A DNA stretch of 64,000 nt from Nannocystis bainbridge (GTDB lineage: Bacteria; Myxococcota_A; Polyangia; Nannocystales; Nannocystaceae). Shown here piece after piece: positions 16,529-25,080 of the stretch. Within the stretch, counting starts at the first letter, position 1; the number at the start of each line of letters is the position of its first letter. The position numbers and the translations under genes were made by a program. The stretch lies in NCBI RefSeq assembly GCF_028368995.1, contig NZ_JAQNDL010000001.1, forward strand, positions 1,240,001 through 1,304,000, given 5' to 3'. The notes beneath the pieces are model-generated. The model was not told where the DNA came from. It saw only the letters and a program-made list of their open reading frames with translations, and did not search any database.

Positions 16529-17392
16529 ATGTTTCTCCACCTCGTCCTGGTGTCGACCATGCTCGCGCCGCCGCCCTCCGAGGCTGAGGCGGTCGCGGCC
16601 TTCAACGATGGTAATCTCGAGCTCGCGCTGAAGCTGCACCGCGAGCGGGCCGCCGCGCCGGGCGTCCACGCTCCCGCGGCGCTCTATGGGGTCCATGACA
16701 GCCTACGCGCCCTCTACCGCACGACCGAGAACGTCGCCCACCTGTGCGAGGCCCTCGCCGTGGCGAGCGGCCTGCTCGCGCGAGGGGGCTTCGCCAGCGA
16801 GAAGGAACGGGCCGCGTGGGTCGAGCTGGAAGCGGCGGACGCGGCGCTCGTGCGCAAGGCCGGCGTGCAGTGCCCCACGCCGCCGAGCGAGGCGAGCGAG
16901 CCGACGCCGACACGCGAGCCGCGAGCCGAGGGACCGCCGCCGGTACCTGGCGCGAAGGACAGCCCGACATCACCTGGCACGAAGGACAGCCCGCCGGCAC
17001 CTGGCGCGAAGGACAGCCCGCCGGCACCTGGCGCGAAGGACAGCCCGCCGTGGCGCCCTCGCGGTCGCGTGATCGCGGCGTCCGTCCTTGGTGCTGTCGG
17101 TGTCGGGCTGCTCGGAGGCATGGCGGGCGCGCTCGTGCGGCGCGAGCAGGCGGAATCCGAGCTCGCCGCGATCGCCAGCGCGGGGCAAGGTCGGGAGTAC
17201 ACGGTCGCGGAGCGGGCCGCGGCGCACGACGCCGACGATCGCTATATCCGGCTCCATGCGACATGGCCGGCCCTGCTGATTGTGGGATGTGTAAGCTTAA
17301 TTACAAGTGCCGCAGTCCTGCTCGCGCCGACCCGCGCAGGCTCACGCGCGAGAGCGCGCGCCAGCGGTGCCGGGTTCGTATACTCGTTCTGA
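16529..17392 (+). CDS. Membrane protein of the sigma-kinase cluster
   Basis: Protein of 287 residues. It starts with a hydrophobic segment that could be a signal (MFLHLVLVSTMLAPP), followed by a helical TPR-like region (AEAVAAFNDGNLELALKLH) to about residue 115, a linker with four copies of a PGAKDSPPA nonapeptide, a membrane segment at about 183-203 (GAVGVGLLGGMAGAL) and another near 246-268. The C-terminus is Arg/Ala-rich. It begins 7 bases after the kinase gene, so it is the third gene of the same operon and a likely kinase substrate or partner. No family assignment beyond its topology. Confidence 0.72.
   Translation: MFLHLVLVSTMLAPPPSEAEAVAAFNDGNLELALKLHRERAAAPGVHAPAALYGVHDSLRALYRTTENVAHLCEALAVASGLLARGGFASEKERAAWVELEAADAALVRKAGVQCPTPPSEASEPTPTREPRAEGPPPVPGAKDSPTSPGTKDSPPAPGAKDSPPAPGAKDSPPWRPRGRVIAASVLGAVGVGLLGGMAGALVRREQAESELAAIASAGQGREYTVAERAAAHDADDRYIRLHATWPALLIVGCVSLITSAAVLLAPTRAGSRARARASGAGFVYSF
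16946..17050 (+). repeat. 27-bp tandem repeat, about four copies
   Basis: In-frame repeat of CCTGGCGCGAAGGACAGC plus CCGCCGGCA, encoding PGAKDSPPA. The second copy is diverged (PGTKDSP). It forms the linker of the membrane protein between its helical domain and membrane segment. Confidence 0.88.
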
Positions 17393-17416
17393 GCCCCCTG
17401 GCGCTCGGAGGTCGCG

Positions 17417-19087
17417 ATGATCCGCGTTCGTGCTGTTCCCCTCTCCATGCTCCTCGCGTTCGGCGCCTGTGTCGATCACGCGCCGTCGTGGGCCGACTTC
17501 ATCGCCAACGACATGACCGCCGGGACAGGTACGAGCAGTGACGGGGGAGCAGCGGCGACGACCGGCCCCGCGAGCACGCTCGACGAGCCAACCCCGGCCA
17601 CCGGTGATCCCGAGGGCACGACCGACGCGGCAAGCTCGGGCGACGCCAGCAGCGCGGCCAGCGACGCCGGCAGCACGGCCGGCGGCGCCGAGCTCGTCCC
17701 GCCGCGGATCCTCGCGGTCGACGTGCCGACGAAAGTCCACCTCGCCGGGCCGGTACCGGTGACGGTGATGACCGAGGGCGCGAGCCTCGTGCGCGCCACG
17801 CTCGACGGCGCCGAGCTCGAGCTCTTCACCGACCAGGGCGGCGGCGTGTGGACCGGCGCGGCGCCATGCTTCGGGGCGGTCGACAACGGCGCGCACGTGC
17901 TCGAGGTGACCGCCACCCTCGGGCCGCTCTCGCACGCGTGGCCGCCGGTGATGTTCGAGGTCGCCGCGCCGGCGCCTGGCGATCTCGCGTGGGCCAGGCT
18001 CGGGCCGAGCGGCTCGACCTCGCGGCGCGTTGTCGTGACGCCCGAGGGCGACGCGATCGAGGTTGGCTCTCTGGTCGTCGACGGCGCGCCGCGCCCGTCG
18101 ATCCGGAAGCGGCGGGGCAAGGACGGCACGGAGGTCTGGGCCGAAGGTACGATCGTGCTCGACTCGCGCGAGGGCGCGGTCGATGCGGTCGCGCTGACGC
18201 CGGGCGGGCAGATCTGGGTGGCGATGAACGTCCGCCAGGCGGACAGCAAGTGGCGGCCGCGGATCGTCCTGCTCGACGCGGAGGGCCACGCGACGGGCGT
18301 CGAGATGCCGACCGATGCCGGGACGACGGTGCGGGGCATCGCCAGCGACGCCGCCGGCGGGTGCATCGCGGTCGGCTTCGGCAGCTCGGGCTACGGCGAC
18401 ACGGACATCAAGATCTGGCGCATGAACGCGGAGGGCGTGGCGGTCGTGAGCGCGAAGGGGTGGGACCACGCACCCAACGGCCAACTGAACCTGCACGGAT
18501 TCGACGACCTCGCGTTCGACGTGGTGATCAAGGACGGCGTCGCGTGGGTCGCCGGCGCGAGCAAGGGGAAGCACGACGAATGGTGGTTCGAGACTCGAGG
18601 AATCCTCGTGCCGCTGGACCTGGAGACCGGAGCGCGGCTCGACCCGGTGGTCGTGCAGGAGGCATATGGCGGCTGGCGGCAAGGCATGTACCTCGGCGCG
18701 GCCGCGCACCCGGACGGCGTGGTGGTCGTCGGCTACGGCGCGATGACGGACGAGGCCTCGCAGCGGATTGAGTTGGCGCTCTACGACGCGGGCGGCGCCC
18801 GGCTCTGGTGGTCGCCCGAGGCAGCCGTGGATGTCGCGTACGGGACGGGGGTCGCCGTGAGCGCGCACGGAGGGGTGATCGCCTCGGGCGTCGTGATGGA
18901 CGGAGGAACGCTCCGCGGCGTCGTGCTCGGGCGCAAGGGTCTGACGTACGAGCTCGAGTTCTCGTCGGGCCTGGACCCGTCGGCGGTCTACGGCGTTGCG
19001 CTCGATCCCTGGGACCAGGTGTTCGCGGTGGGCGAGCTGACGGCCGCGGGTGTGCGCTACGCCCGGGCGGCGTTCGTGCGCCAGTGA
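17417..19087 (+). CDS. Lipoprotein with beta-propeller-like ectodomain
   Basis: Exported protein of 556 residues: lipobox LSMLLAFGAC, a Thr/Ser/Gly/Ala-rich linker (residues 35-90), an Ig-like segment (PPRILAVDVPTKVHLAGPVP), and a large domain with repeated blades of the type EGDAIEVGSLVVDG, GGQIWVAMNV, DAAGGCIAVGFGSSGYGD and GVVVVGYGAMTD, typical of SBBP/PQQ-like propellers. It is separated from the kinase cluster by only 24 bases, so read-through is possible, and ends convergently 7 bases from the next gene. Likely cell-surface; ligand unknown. Confidence 0.82.
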   Translation: MIRVRAVPLSMLLAFGACVDHAPSWADFIANDMTAGTGTSSDGGAAATTGPASTLDEPTPATGDPEGTTDAASSGDASSAASDAGSTAGGAELVPPRILAVDVPTKVHLAGPVPVTVMTEGASLVRATLDGAELELFTDQGGGVWTGAAPCFGAVDNGAHVLEVTATLGPLSHAWPPVMFEVAAPAPGDLAWARLGPSGSTSRRVVVTPEGDAIEVGSLVVDGAPRPSIRKRRGKDGTEVWAEGTIVLDSREGAVDAVALTPGGQIWVAMNVRQADSKWRPRIVLLDAEGHATGVEMPTDAGTTVRGIASDAAGGCIAVGFGSSGYGDTDIKIWRMNAEGVAVVSAKGWDHAPNGQLNLHGFDDLAFDVVIKDGVAWVAGASKGKHDEWWFETRGILVPLDLETGARLDPVVVQEAYGGWRQGMYLGAAAHPDGVVVVGYGAMTDEASQRIELALYDAGGARLWWSPEAAVDVAYGTGVAVSAHGGVIASGVVMDGGTLRGVVLGRKGLTYELEFSSGLDPSAVYGVALDPWDQVFAVGELTAAGVRYARAAFVRQ

Positions 19088-19100
19088 GCCCCGCTCACTG
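19082..19100. terminator. Bidirectional hairpin spanning both stop codons
   Basis: CAGTGAG-CCCCG-CTCACTG forms a 7-bp perfect stem. Both convergent genes end with the codons CAG TGA inside the stem arms, so each stop codon is part of the hairpin. It may act as a weak shared terminator; there is no T-run. Confidence 0.4.
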
Positions 19101-20198
19101 CGGGATGAAGGCGTCGCACGCCTCGTGCACGAGGTCGGCGGCCTCGCTGAAGAACCCGTCGTAGCTGTCGGCGCAGATGTTGCCTTCGTGGTGGTACTCG
19201 AAGGTCTTGATCACCTCGCGCACGTGGATCGGCCAGAGGCCGTCATCGTAGACGCAGCCTGGCACGGGCTCGCCCTCGAGTGGCTGCCCGATGATCGCCA
19301 GGCCGACGATCGCGTGCTCGTCGCCGCCCTTGGCGGCCACCACCGCTTCGTGGACTTTCTTCGCGCTCAGGACCGACTCGTAGTCCTCGTTGTCCATGAT
19401 GAAGACGAACACGAGCAGCGCGTCGTCGCGGAGAAACCCCTCGTTGCAGCCGCCCGGGCCGTTGAGCTCGTCGGACACCGCGGCGACGAGGGTGTCCGCG
19501 AGCGGCGGATCGTCGCCGAACGTGCCCACCTGGGCGATGCAGGCGAACGCGTCCGGGTCCGTCTCGCCCTCGACGATGTAGCGGTTCCCCCCGTAGAGCT
19601 CGCACACGTGGTTGGTGGCGTAGGGGCCGGCGTTGTAGAGCAGACCGGCGCCGCGGGTCCGGTCGCACTTGAACACGGTGTCCGCGTGCGAGCCGCAGAC
19701 GTAATCCATGGCGTTCGGGCCGCAGCTGCCCTTGTTCCCGCAGTACTCGGCCGACTCGCAGTTCAGGCCGCGCCACTTCTCGTCCGTGTTCACGCTGATG
19801 ATGTGCCGGTCGAAGCCGGCAAACTTCGTCTCCAACACATCGAGGAAGCCGGGGAAGCTCGCCACCAGTTGATCCTGCTCCTCGTCCATCGTGAAGAGCG
19901 CCGAGATCACGAACACGAAGTCGATCTTGCCCTTGCACCCCTCGGGCTGCGGGTCGCCGAGGTCGGGCGCGGGGTCCATGTCGAAGGTCGAGACGCCGGC
20001 GGTGCTGGCGGCGGCGCTGTCCTCGGCGCCGCCGGACGTCGAGGTCGAAGACGAGCCCGCGGAGCTGGTGGACGAGGTTGAGGTCGACGTGCCCGGCGTC
20101 GTCACGGACGTCACGCCGGGTCCCGTCGAGAACCCCGGCGACGTGTTGGTGCCGCAGGCGAGTGTGGCAGCGGCGACGGAGAGCGCGAGGCGGCGCAT
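19095..20198 (-). CDS. vWA-like surface lipoprotein
   Basis: Exported protein of 367 residues. Lipobox LSVAAATLAC, then a Thr/Ser/Glu-rich linker (about 20-75), then a domain starting GCKGKIDFVFVISALFTMDE that resembles a von Willebrand A fold with a degenerate MIDAS (D-x-S replaced by VISAL). Many Cys residues follow (CESAEYCGNKGSCGPN, CDRTRGAG). Similar proteins are numerous in myxobacteria and often described as adhesins or hypothetical lipoproteins. The start at 20198 is chosen to place the signal peptide; longer in-frame starts add a non-coding-like stretch. Convergent with the preceding lipoprotein. Confidence 0.78.
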   Translation of the reverse strand: MRRLALSVAAATLACGTNTSPGFSTGPGVTSVTTPGTSTSTSSTSSAGSSSTSTSGGAEDSAAASTAGVSTFDMDPAPDLGDPQPEGCKGKIDFVFVISALFTMDEEQDQLVASFPGFLDVLETKFAGFDRHIISVNTDEKWRGLNCESAEYCGNKGSCGPNAMDYVCGSHADTVFKCDRTRGAGLLYNAGPYATNHVCELYGGNRYIVEGETDPDAFACIAQVGTFGDDPPLADTLVAAVSDELNGPGGCNEGFLRDDALLVFVFIMDNEDYESVLSAKKVHEAVVAAKGGDEHAIVGLAIIGQPLEGEPVPGCVYDDGLWPIHVREVIKTFEYHHEGNICADSYDGFFSEAADLVHEACDAFIPQ

Positions 20199-20632
20199 GC
20201 GACAAGGATACTCCGGGCGCCCCGCGCTGTCCCGCACTTCGGCGCCGAACGCCTGTCCTGCGTGCTCATTCCAGACCCAGGTCGGGCCACCGGCACCTGG
20301 TCCTGCCGCGCGTACCCGTCGCGTCCTCCAGCTCTCCAAGAGCATATTCCGTTGCGCATACGCGAACCGGAGCACTCGCTTCCTCGCTTTCGTCGCCAGT
20401 GACGGACACGAGATGCGTTCACCCGTGGCTGCCAGATTTGCGAGGCGAGCTCGTGAACTGTCACAACTGGACGTGCTGCCGAGCGTGCCAACGCCGAAGA
20501 ACCCGCCCGCCTGTTCGGACCGCGGCCCCCGCCTATGGGCCCGCCATGGGCTACCCGCACCGCGCTCTGCCGCTGCGTCTTTTCGTAGCCGGGCGCGCCG
20601 CCAGCGACCGGGTGGCCAAGACATAGACGGAC
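20199..20632. other. Intergenic, nothing recognised
   Basis: 434 bases between divergently oriented genes. It should hold two promoters. I saw no recognisable gene fragment or strong hairpin here. Confidence 0.4.
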
Positions 20633-21229
20633 ATGCTTCAGCTCCCTCTCATCCTTTCAAACTTCCTCGCCGCCACCGACGCCGCTCTGGCCCACGCAGC
20701 CGGAGCCCAGCGGTTGCTGGCGCAGTCTCTCGCACCTGTCTCGGACGTTTGCGACGCAACGACCGGCGTTCGACGGGTCCGCTCCGCGACTCGCTACCGG
20801 GGACGGGCGGCGGTTCAGCTCGAGCTCCGAACCACCAAGCAAGGCGCTGGCCAGCTTACCGAGTACGTCGCCGACGGCGTCTTGCTCTTCACGGGCTCGG
20901 ACGACGGCCCCCAGGCGACGCCGGCGGGCATTGAGCTGCTTGCCGACACGTCGCCCCGCGCGGTCGAAATGCTCGCGGCCTTCGCCGTGCTTCAGGTCCG
21001 GGTGTTCGAGGCGGACGTAGGGGCGCCCGCCGACGCCTGCGGAGCGACGCGCGGCAAGCCGGAGGAACAAGCGAAATGCGCGTTCATCGGCGTGCTCGGG
21101 TGCATCCCGCCCGCGGCGGCGTTCACGTGCGCCGTCTCGGCGGCCCTCGCCGTCGGGTGCGGCTGGCTGGTCGAGAAGGCATGCGAGAGCGAGCCCGAGA
21201 CCTGCGAGCCGGGTTGGACGGAGGGGTGA
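20633..21229 (+). CDS. Hypothetical protein with C-terminal hydrophobic Cys-rich segment
   Basis: Protein of 198 residues, no recognised family. The N-terminal part (FLAATDAALAHAAGAQRLLA) is helical, followed by a beta-rich middle (YRGRAAVQLELRTTKQGAG). The tail has hydrophobic segments with Cys (KCAFIGVLGCIPPAAAFTC, then ALAVGCGWLVEKAC) that could be a membrane anchor. The stop overlaps the GTG start of the next gene (GTGA), showing translational coupling; the two proteins probably work together at the membrane. Confidence 0.65.
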   Translation: MLQLPLILSNFLAATDAALAHAAGAQRLLAQSLAPVSDVCDATTGVRRVRSATRYRGRAAVQLELRTTKQGAGQLTEYVADGVLLFTGSDDGPQATPAGIELLADTSPRAVEMLAAFAVLQVRVFEADVGAPADACGATRGKPEEQAKCAFIGVLGCIPPAAAFTCAVSAALAVGCGWLVEKACESEPETCEPGWTEG

Positions 21230-21606
21230 CCGTGGGCGTGCTAGTTCCCGCGAGTTTCCCGAGCCAGCGCGACGCGCAGCGCCGTTTGATGACGCATCCA
21301 CAGCGTCTCGGGTTCCTGCCCACCTGGTGGTTCTGGCGCGCGCTCAAATGGGACTGGCCGCTGTTTTGCTCGTTCCTCGGTGCGGCGATTGGCGCATTCT
21401 CCGTCGCCCTCGGCTGGATCGTGCTCTACGCCGGCTTCGAGCTGCCAGCCGCGTTCATCGCCGCGTTGCTCGGGCCCGTTCTCGGGTTCGGTGTCGTCGA
21501 GCGGGGCCTGCGTGCCCTCGTCGTCCGCCGGCGCCGTGCGCTGGCAACAGGGCGGGCCGAGCTTCCGCCTGAACCGAGCGGCAACCGTTCGCCAATTGAC
21601 CCCTAG
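21226..21606 (+). CDS. Small membrane protein coupled to the upstream gene
   Basis: Protein of 126 residues with two membrane segments (about 47-67, FCSFLGAAIGAFSVALGWIV, and 70-92, GFELPAAFIAALLGPVLGFG) and basic ends. The GTG start overlaps the previous stop by two bases, which supports this start although other in-frame starts exist upstream. The hydrophobic pair with short cytoplasmic tails gives no family clue. Function unknown, likely linked to the preceding protein. Confidence 0.6.
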   Translation: MTVGVLVPASFPSQRDAQRRLMTHPQRLGFLPTWWFWRALKWDWPLFCSFLGAAIGAFSVALGWIVLYAGFELPAAFIAALLGPVLGFGVVERGLRALVVRRRRALATGRAELPPEPSGNRSPIDP

Positions 21607-21623
21607 CGCGCTGGGATCGCCGA

Positions 21624-21661
21624 CGTTCGCGCTGTACCCCTCTCCATGCTCCTCGCGTTCG
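21624..21661 (+). repeat. Stray copy of a lipoprotein gene leader
   Basis: 38 bases (CGTTCGCGCTGTACCCCTCT and onward to CTCGCGTTCG) match 17425-17462, the signal-peptide codons of the lipoprotein at 17417, with two mismatches. Here there is no open frame. The surrounding 21607-22093 has no other recognised gene. Confidence 0.7.
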
Positions 21662-22093
21662 AGCCGTTCGACGACCTGGCCGAACGGACCCGCCCACGGC
21701 GAAACCACGAGCAGGCGACAGATAGACGAACTCGATGCCGCATTGTGGCGCGCGCTTTCGGCCGCCTTGCCGGCCAGCGAGCGGTGCGACGCCCGCCTTG
21801 GCCCGACTGACGGTCACCATGTCGCGTGATATGGTTGGGGCATACAGATTCCTGATGCTCTCGCAGGAGAGTGCCAGGGATCGGAGGGGCCATTAGGAGC
21901 GGGGCTGCCCGCAGGGGCGCTGAAAGCGCCAACAATGGGCGCCCGACAAGGCCGCGTGACATAGCGAGCTTGCCGCGTTGCCGAGCGGGATTGCCCGCCA
22001 AGACCAACGAGAGCCCCTGGCGGAATTCTCGACGGGCCCGAGCGTCACCTGACCGATCCAGGCTCGGGAAAGCTATACTCAAGCGTTGCAGCG

Positions 22094-22315
22094 ATGTTCT
22101 CACTAATCAACCCGACGCGCCTGCACACGCAGCCGCAACTCCTGCTCGACGCTCACGGTGAGGAGCGCTTGTTGCTGGTTGTGAAGGGGAGCTTCGAGTT
22201 CGCCGGCGAGGTTCTTCGCCCCACCGAAGCAATGATCGTGCTTGCCGACCAGTACCACGGCGACCCGTCGTACACGAGCCTACTCGACCTGGCGGAGCGA
22301 CTCGCCGGAGTATGA
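22094..22315 (+). pseudogene. DUF2169-domain fragment (type VI secretion accessory)
   Basis: 73 codons with a normal start and coherent sequence: LLVVKGSFEFAGEVLRPTEA then VLADQYHGDPSYTSLLDLAE, matching the N-terminal pattern of DUF2169 proteins, which are usually about 300 residues or more and encoded near VgrG/PAAR effectors. The frame stops at 22315, directly before an inverted IS66 fragment, so the gene was truncated by transposon insertion. No other type VI gene lies in the window. Confidence 0.55.
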
Positions 22316-22320
22316 GCTGC

Positions 22321-22841
22321 AACAGTGACTCGAGAGGCTGCGGCGCCATCGGACCCTGGATGGTGATAGTCTCGGTGCCCGCCGAGGGCTTTGGCGAGCG
22401 GCGTACCGTCGAGGGCGAGCGCGGCCTGCTGGTCGCACCAGAGGAAGAATGCGTCGACGATCGGTCTCGACTTCGCCTGGCGGACCGACTCTCGCTTCTT
22501 GCGGGGCGCCGTCGCCAGCGCGCGCTCGATCTTGAAGAGCGCCTTGACTCCGGCGCGAGGTCATCGGCCGCAAGAACTGGCTGTTCCTCGGCAGCGAGGA
22601 GGGCGCCCGCGCCAACACACTCTTCGTGTCGCTCCTGGCGAGCTGCCAGCTCCACCGGATCGAGCCCTGGGCATACCTCCGCGACCTGCTGTGCCTGCTC
22701 CCGTCGTGGCCCCGGCGCCGCGTCCTCGAGCTCGCACCGGCCTTCTGGGAGGAGACTCTGAAACAGGAGGACGCTCAGCAGCGCCTCGCCACCAACGTCT
22801 TCCGCGGCGTGTCCCTCGGGAAGCATACGAGCGAGGTGTAG
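22321..22841. mobile_element. IS66-family transposase remnant, internally inverted
   Basis: Two pieces of one IS66 TnpC lie head to head. On the minus strand (about 22545-22380) reads FKIERALATAPRKKRESVRQ then RPIVDAFFLWCDQQAALAL and TPLAKAL, the middle of TnpC. On the plus strand (22557-22841) reads VIGRKNWLFLGSEEGARANT then PWAYLRDLLCLLPSW, the C-terminal part. The segment that should join them is missing. This requires a deletion plus inversion with a breakpoint near 22546-22556. Confidence 0.8.
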
Positions 22842-23089
22842 CCGAACGGCGACTCAGCCGGGAACGTAGCTCGCCGGACGCATACGACTGAATTGACTGG
22901 CTCTTCCCGGCGACGAGCTCGCGTTGGCGACTGACGCGGATGTCATGCGTGACGCGGCGATGCCGACGCGTACCAGCACGGCGGCGACCACGGCGGCGAC
23001 CACGAGCCGGCGATCGACGGCGCGCCGCTGCACCCTCGCTCGACGGCGTAGCTGATGCGGACTTGCAGCCAAGAGCACGGGAGCTGGGA

Positions 23090-23205
23090 AAGGCGAGCAG
23101 GCTTTCAGCTCGCTGTTCGACCTCCTCGACGTGGTCGGCAACCTCAAGGCCAGCAACGAGACCGTCATCGCTGGCGCAGGTCGACGACCTGTGGACCCCT
23201 GACTA
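23090..23205 (+). pseudogene. Short unidentified coding remnant
   Basis: A plus-strand stretch with coding character (AFSSLFDLLDVVGNLKASNE, followed after a frame change by LAQVDDLWTPD and a stop). No start and no family; part of a 900-base patchwork of gene ends. Confidence 0.3.
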
Positions 23206-23306
23206 GATTCTCAAGGCGCTCGGGCGCGGCGCCTTCAAGCCCACGCCCAGCGAACGTCAGGACGGGTGAGGCCATAGCTCGGGGGTGAAGTGTGGGCCTG
23301 TTGAGG

Positions 23307-23423
23307 CTACCAAGAGATGCGCAGCTTGATGATCCTGCGCTCCAGCGAGTGCCTGGTGATTTCCAGAAGACCCGCCGCCGCGACGATCGAGCCGCCTCCC
23401 TGGAGCGCACTCTCGCACAGGAG
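23307..23423 (-). pseudogene. Fis-type helix-turn-helix fragment
   Basis: Minus-strand tail (LCESALQGGGSIVAAAGLLE then ITRHSLERRIIKLRISW and stop) matches the C-terminal Fis helix-turn-helix of NtrC-type regulators. The rest of the gene is absent; upstream sequence belongs to another fragment on the opposite strand. Confidence 0.5.
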
Positions 23424-23572
23424 CCGAAGCCGACCAGGCGGCGCTCCAGGCCGCGATCGGCAAGCTCCCGCAGGATGACAAGGCGACGCGGGACCTCGCG
23501 CGCCTCGCGGTCGCGTGGGTCGATCGCAACCCGACACCACTGCCTCCGTCACCGCCCGGCTATCGTCGGTGA
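23423..23572 (+). pseudogene. C-terminal remnant of an unidentified gene
   Basis: About 50 codons with strong coding character (ADQAALQAAIGKLPQDDKAT, then RDLARLAVAWVDRNP) ending in a normal stop at 23572, without any start. It abuts the Fis fragment at about 23423, marking a deletion junction. No family recognised. Confidence 0.45.
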
Positions 23573-23720
23573 GTGGGCGCGCCTGGAGCGGCGGTAGCGC
23601 GCCAACGCCCACGGCACACGCCTGGGCCCGGGTCATCACGTTCAGCCCTCGCGCGCCCTCGCCCCCTGCGCTCGTACCCGGCAGTGGACGCCGCTCGCGC
23701 TTCGGGCGGATGATACGTCC

Positions 23721-24884
23721 ATGAGCGCCCCGCGGGATGTCATGCGTCGGTGGACAACTTTACCCCTGACCGCCGCGCTGATCGGGGCCGCCTGCACCGC
23801 CTCCTCGGACCCATCCGGGGCCCCGCACCCCGCCGCCGCGCCGGTCGAAAGCTCGCCTGCGGCCGTCGCCGCCGCGGATGCGCCGGCCGCCCCTGTGACC
23901 CCGGACCCGCCCGCGAACCTCACGGCCCCCGCGACGACGGCCCCCGCGACCCCGGACCCGCCCGCGAACCTCACGGCGCCCGCGATGACGGCCCCCGCGA
24001 CCCCGGACCCGCTCGCTCCGCCGGCGAACGTCGCCACCCCGGACCCGCCGCCCGCGACCCCGCTCGTGCCGCTCGCGGTGTACGCCGCCGCGCTCGACCC
24101 CGAGACTCGCGCCTGGGCGGTCGACATCATCAACTTCGAGGCGATCGACACCGGCCCGCTCGACCGGCGACTGGCGGCGCTGGGCGACAGGGAGGACTCG
24201 CCCTTCATCGATCGCTTCGCGCCCGGCGACGCCGGCCTGCCCGTCGGCTTCGCGCACGGCGATCCCTGGACGCTGGTGACCCTCGCGGGCGCCGAACAGC
24301 GGATCGCCGCGGGCTTCGGCGCCAGCGTCCCGGGAGGCTCGGCCGCGCTGCACTTCAAGGTCGATCTCGGGCCGGCGCAGCCGGGCGCGAAGGGCTGGGC
24401 GATCGCCCTCCGCGGCCACGCGGCCACGACCGCGAAGCTGGTCGCGCCCAAGCCGCTCGCCCCGGCCGCGCTCGCGCCCGGCGCCCTCGGTCGCATCGTG
24501 GAGGCGCTCGTGCCCAAGCTCGACGAGGACCTGCGCCCGCACGTGCGCAAGACGACGATCGCCGAGAAGCACGTCAAGCTGTTCCCCGGCCGCTTCCCGG
24601 GCGGACGCTCGCACGTCGCGTTCGTCCACGCGATGGCGAAGAGCGACGAGGATGACTTCGAAGTCTCGGGCGTGCTCTTCACCAGAACCGACGGCGCCGT
24701 CGAGTTCTTCGCCGTCGCCGACGTCCTCGGCGCCGCCACCTTCTTCGCCCTCGTCGACATCGACGGCGACGGCCTCGACGAGGTGCTCTACGAGGACCAA
24801 TACCACGAGGGCTGGTACCTCCAGATGATCCACTGGAACGGCGGCAAACCCGAGAGCCGCACGCTGATGGGCGACGGGGTGTGA
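23721..24884 (+). CDS. Lipoprotein with Pro-rich linker and FG-GAP-like C-terminus
   Basis: Exported protein of 387 residues. Signal with lipobox (LPLTAALIGAAC), a Pro/Ala/Thr linker with repeats of TPDPPANLTAPA (about 50-110), then a domain of about 270 residues ending with VDIDGDGLDEVLYEDQYHEG, which resembles an FG-GAP/VCBS calcium-binding repeat. A second ATG at 23742 (MRRWTTLPL) is an equally plausible start and gives a more typical signal peptide. Function unknown; the 24885-25080 spacer before the convergent kinase contains nothing recognised. Confidence 0.78.
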   Translation: MSAPRDVMRRWTTLPLTAALIGAACTASSDPSGAPHPAAAPVESSPAAVAAADAPAAPVTPDPPANLTAPATTAPATPDPPANLTAPAMTAPATPDPLAPPANVATPDPPPATPLVPLAVYAAALDPETRAWAVDIINFEAIDTGPLDRRLAALGDREDSPFIDRFAPGDAGLPVGFAHGDPWTLVTLAGAEQRIAAGFGASVPGGSAALHFKVDLGPAQPGAKGWAIALRGHAATTAKLVAPKPLAPAALAPGALGRIVEALVPKLDEDLRPHVRKTTIAEKHVKLFPGRFPGGRSHVAFVHAMAKSDEDDFEVSGVLFTRTDGAVEFFAVADVLGAATFFALVDIDGDGLDEVLYEDQYHEGWYLQMIHWNGGKPESRTLMGDGV

Positions 24885-25080
24885 CAATGCGGGAGCGCCG
24901 GAGAGATGTTCGTCCGGAGCGCCTGCCGCAGAACGATGCGGGTCAGGTGGGCTTCGTTGCTGTGCTCGGCCACCACTCGCGGGTTCCCCGACCTCGGCTT
25001 GCGGCTCTTCGATCGCCGGGGCAGGAGCCAGACCGGGTGCTGTTCAAACTCGACCAGATCACTACGTCGCGGTCGGAGCA

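Noticed and set aside
14512..16605. A 697-codon minus-strand frame opposite the sigma-like and kinase genes.
   Set aside because: Composition is Arg/Asp-rich without domains and mirrors the repetitive coding strand; the opposite strand has clear kinase motifs.
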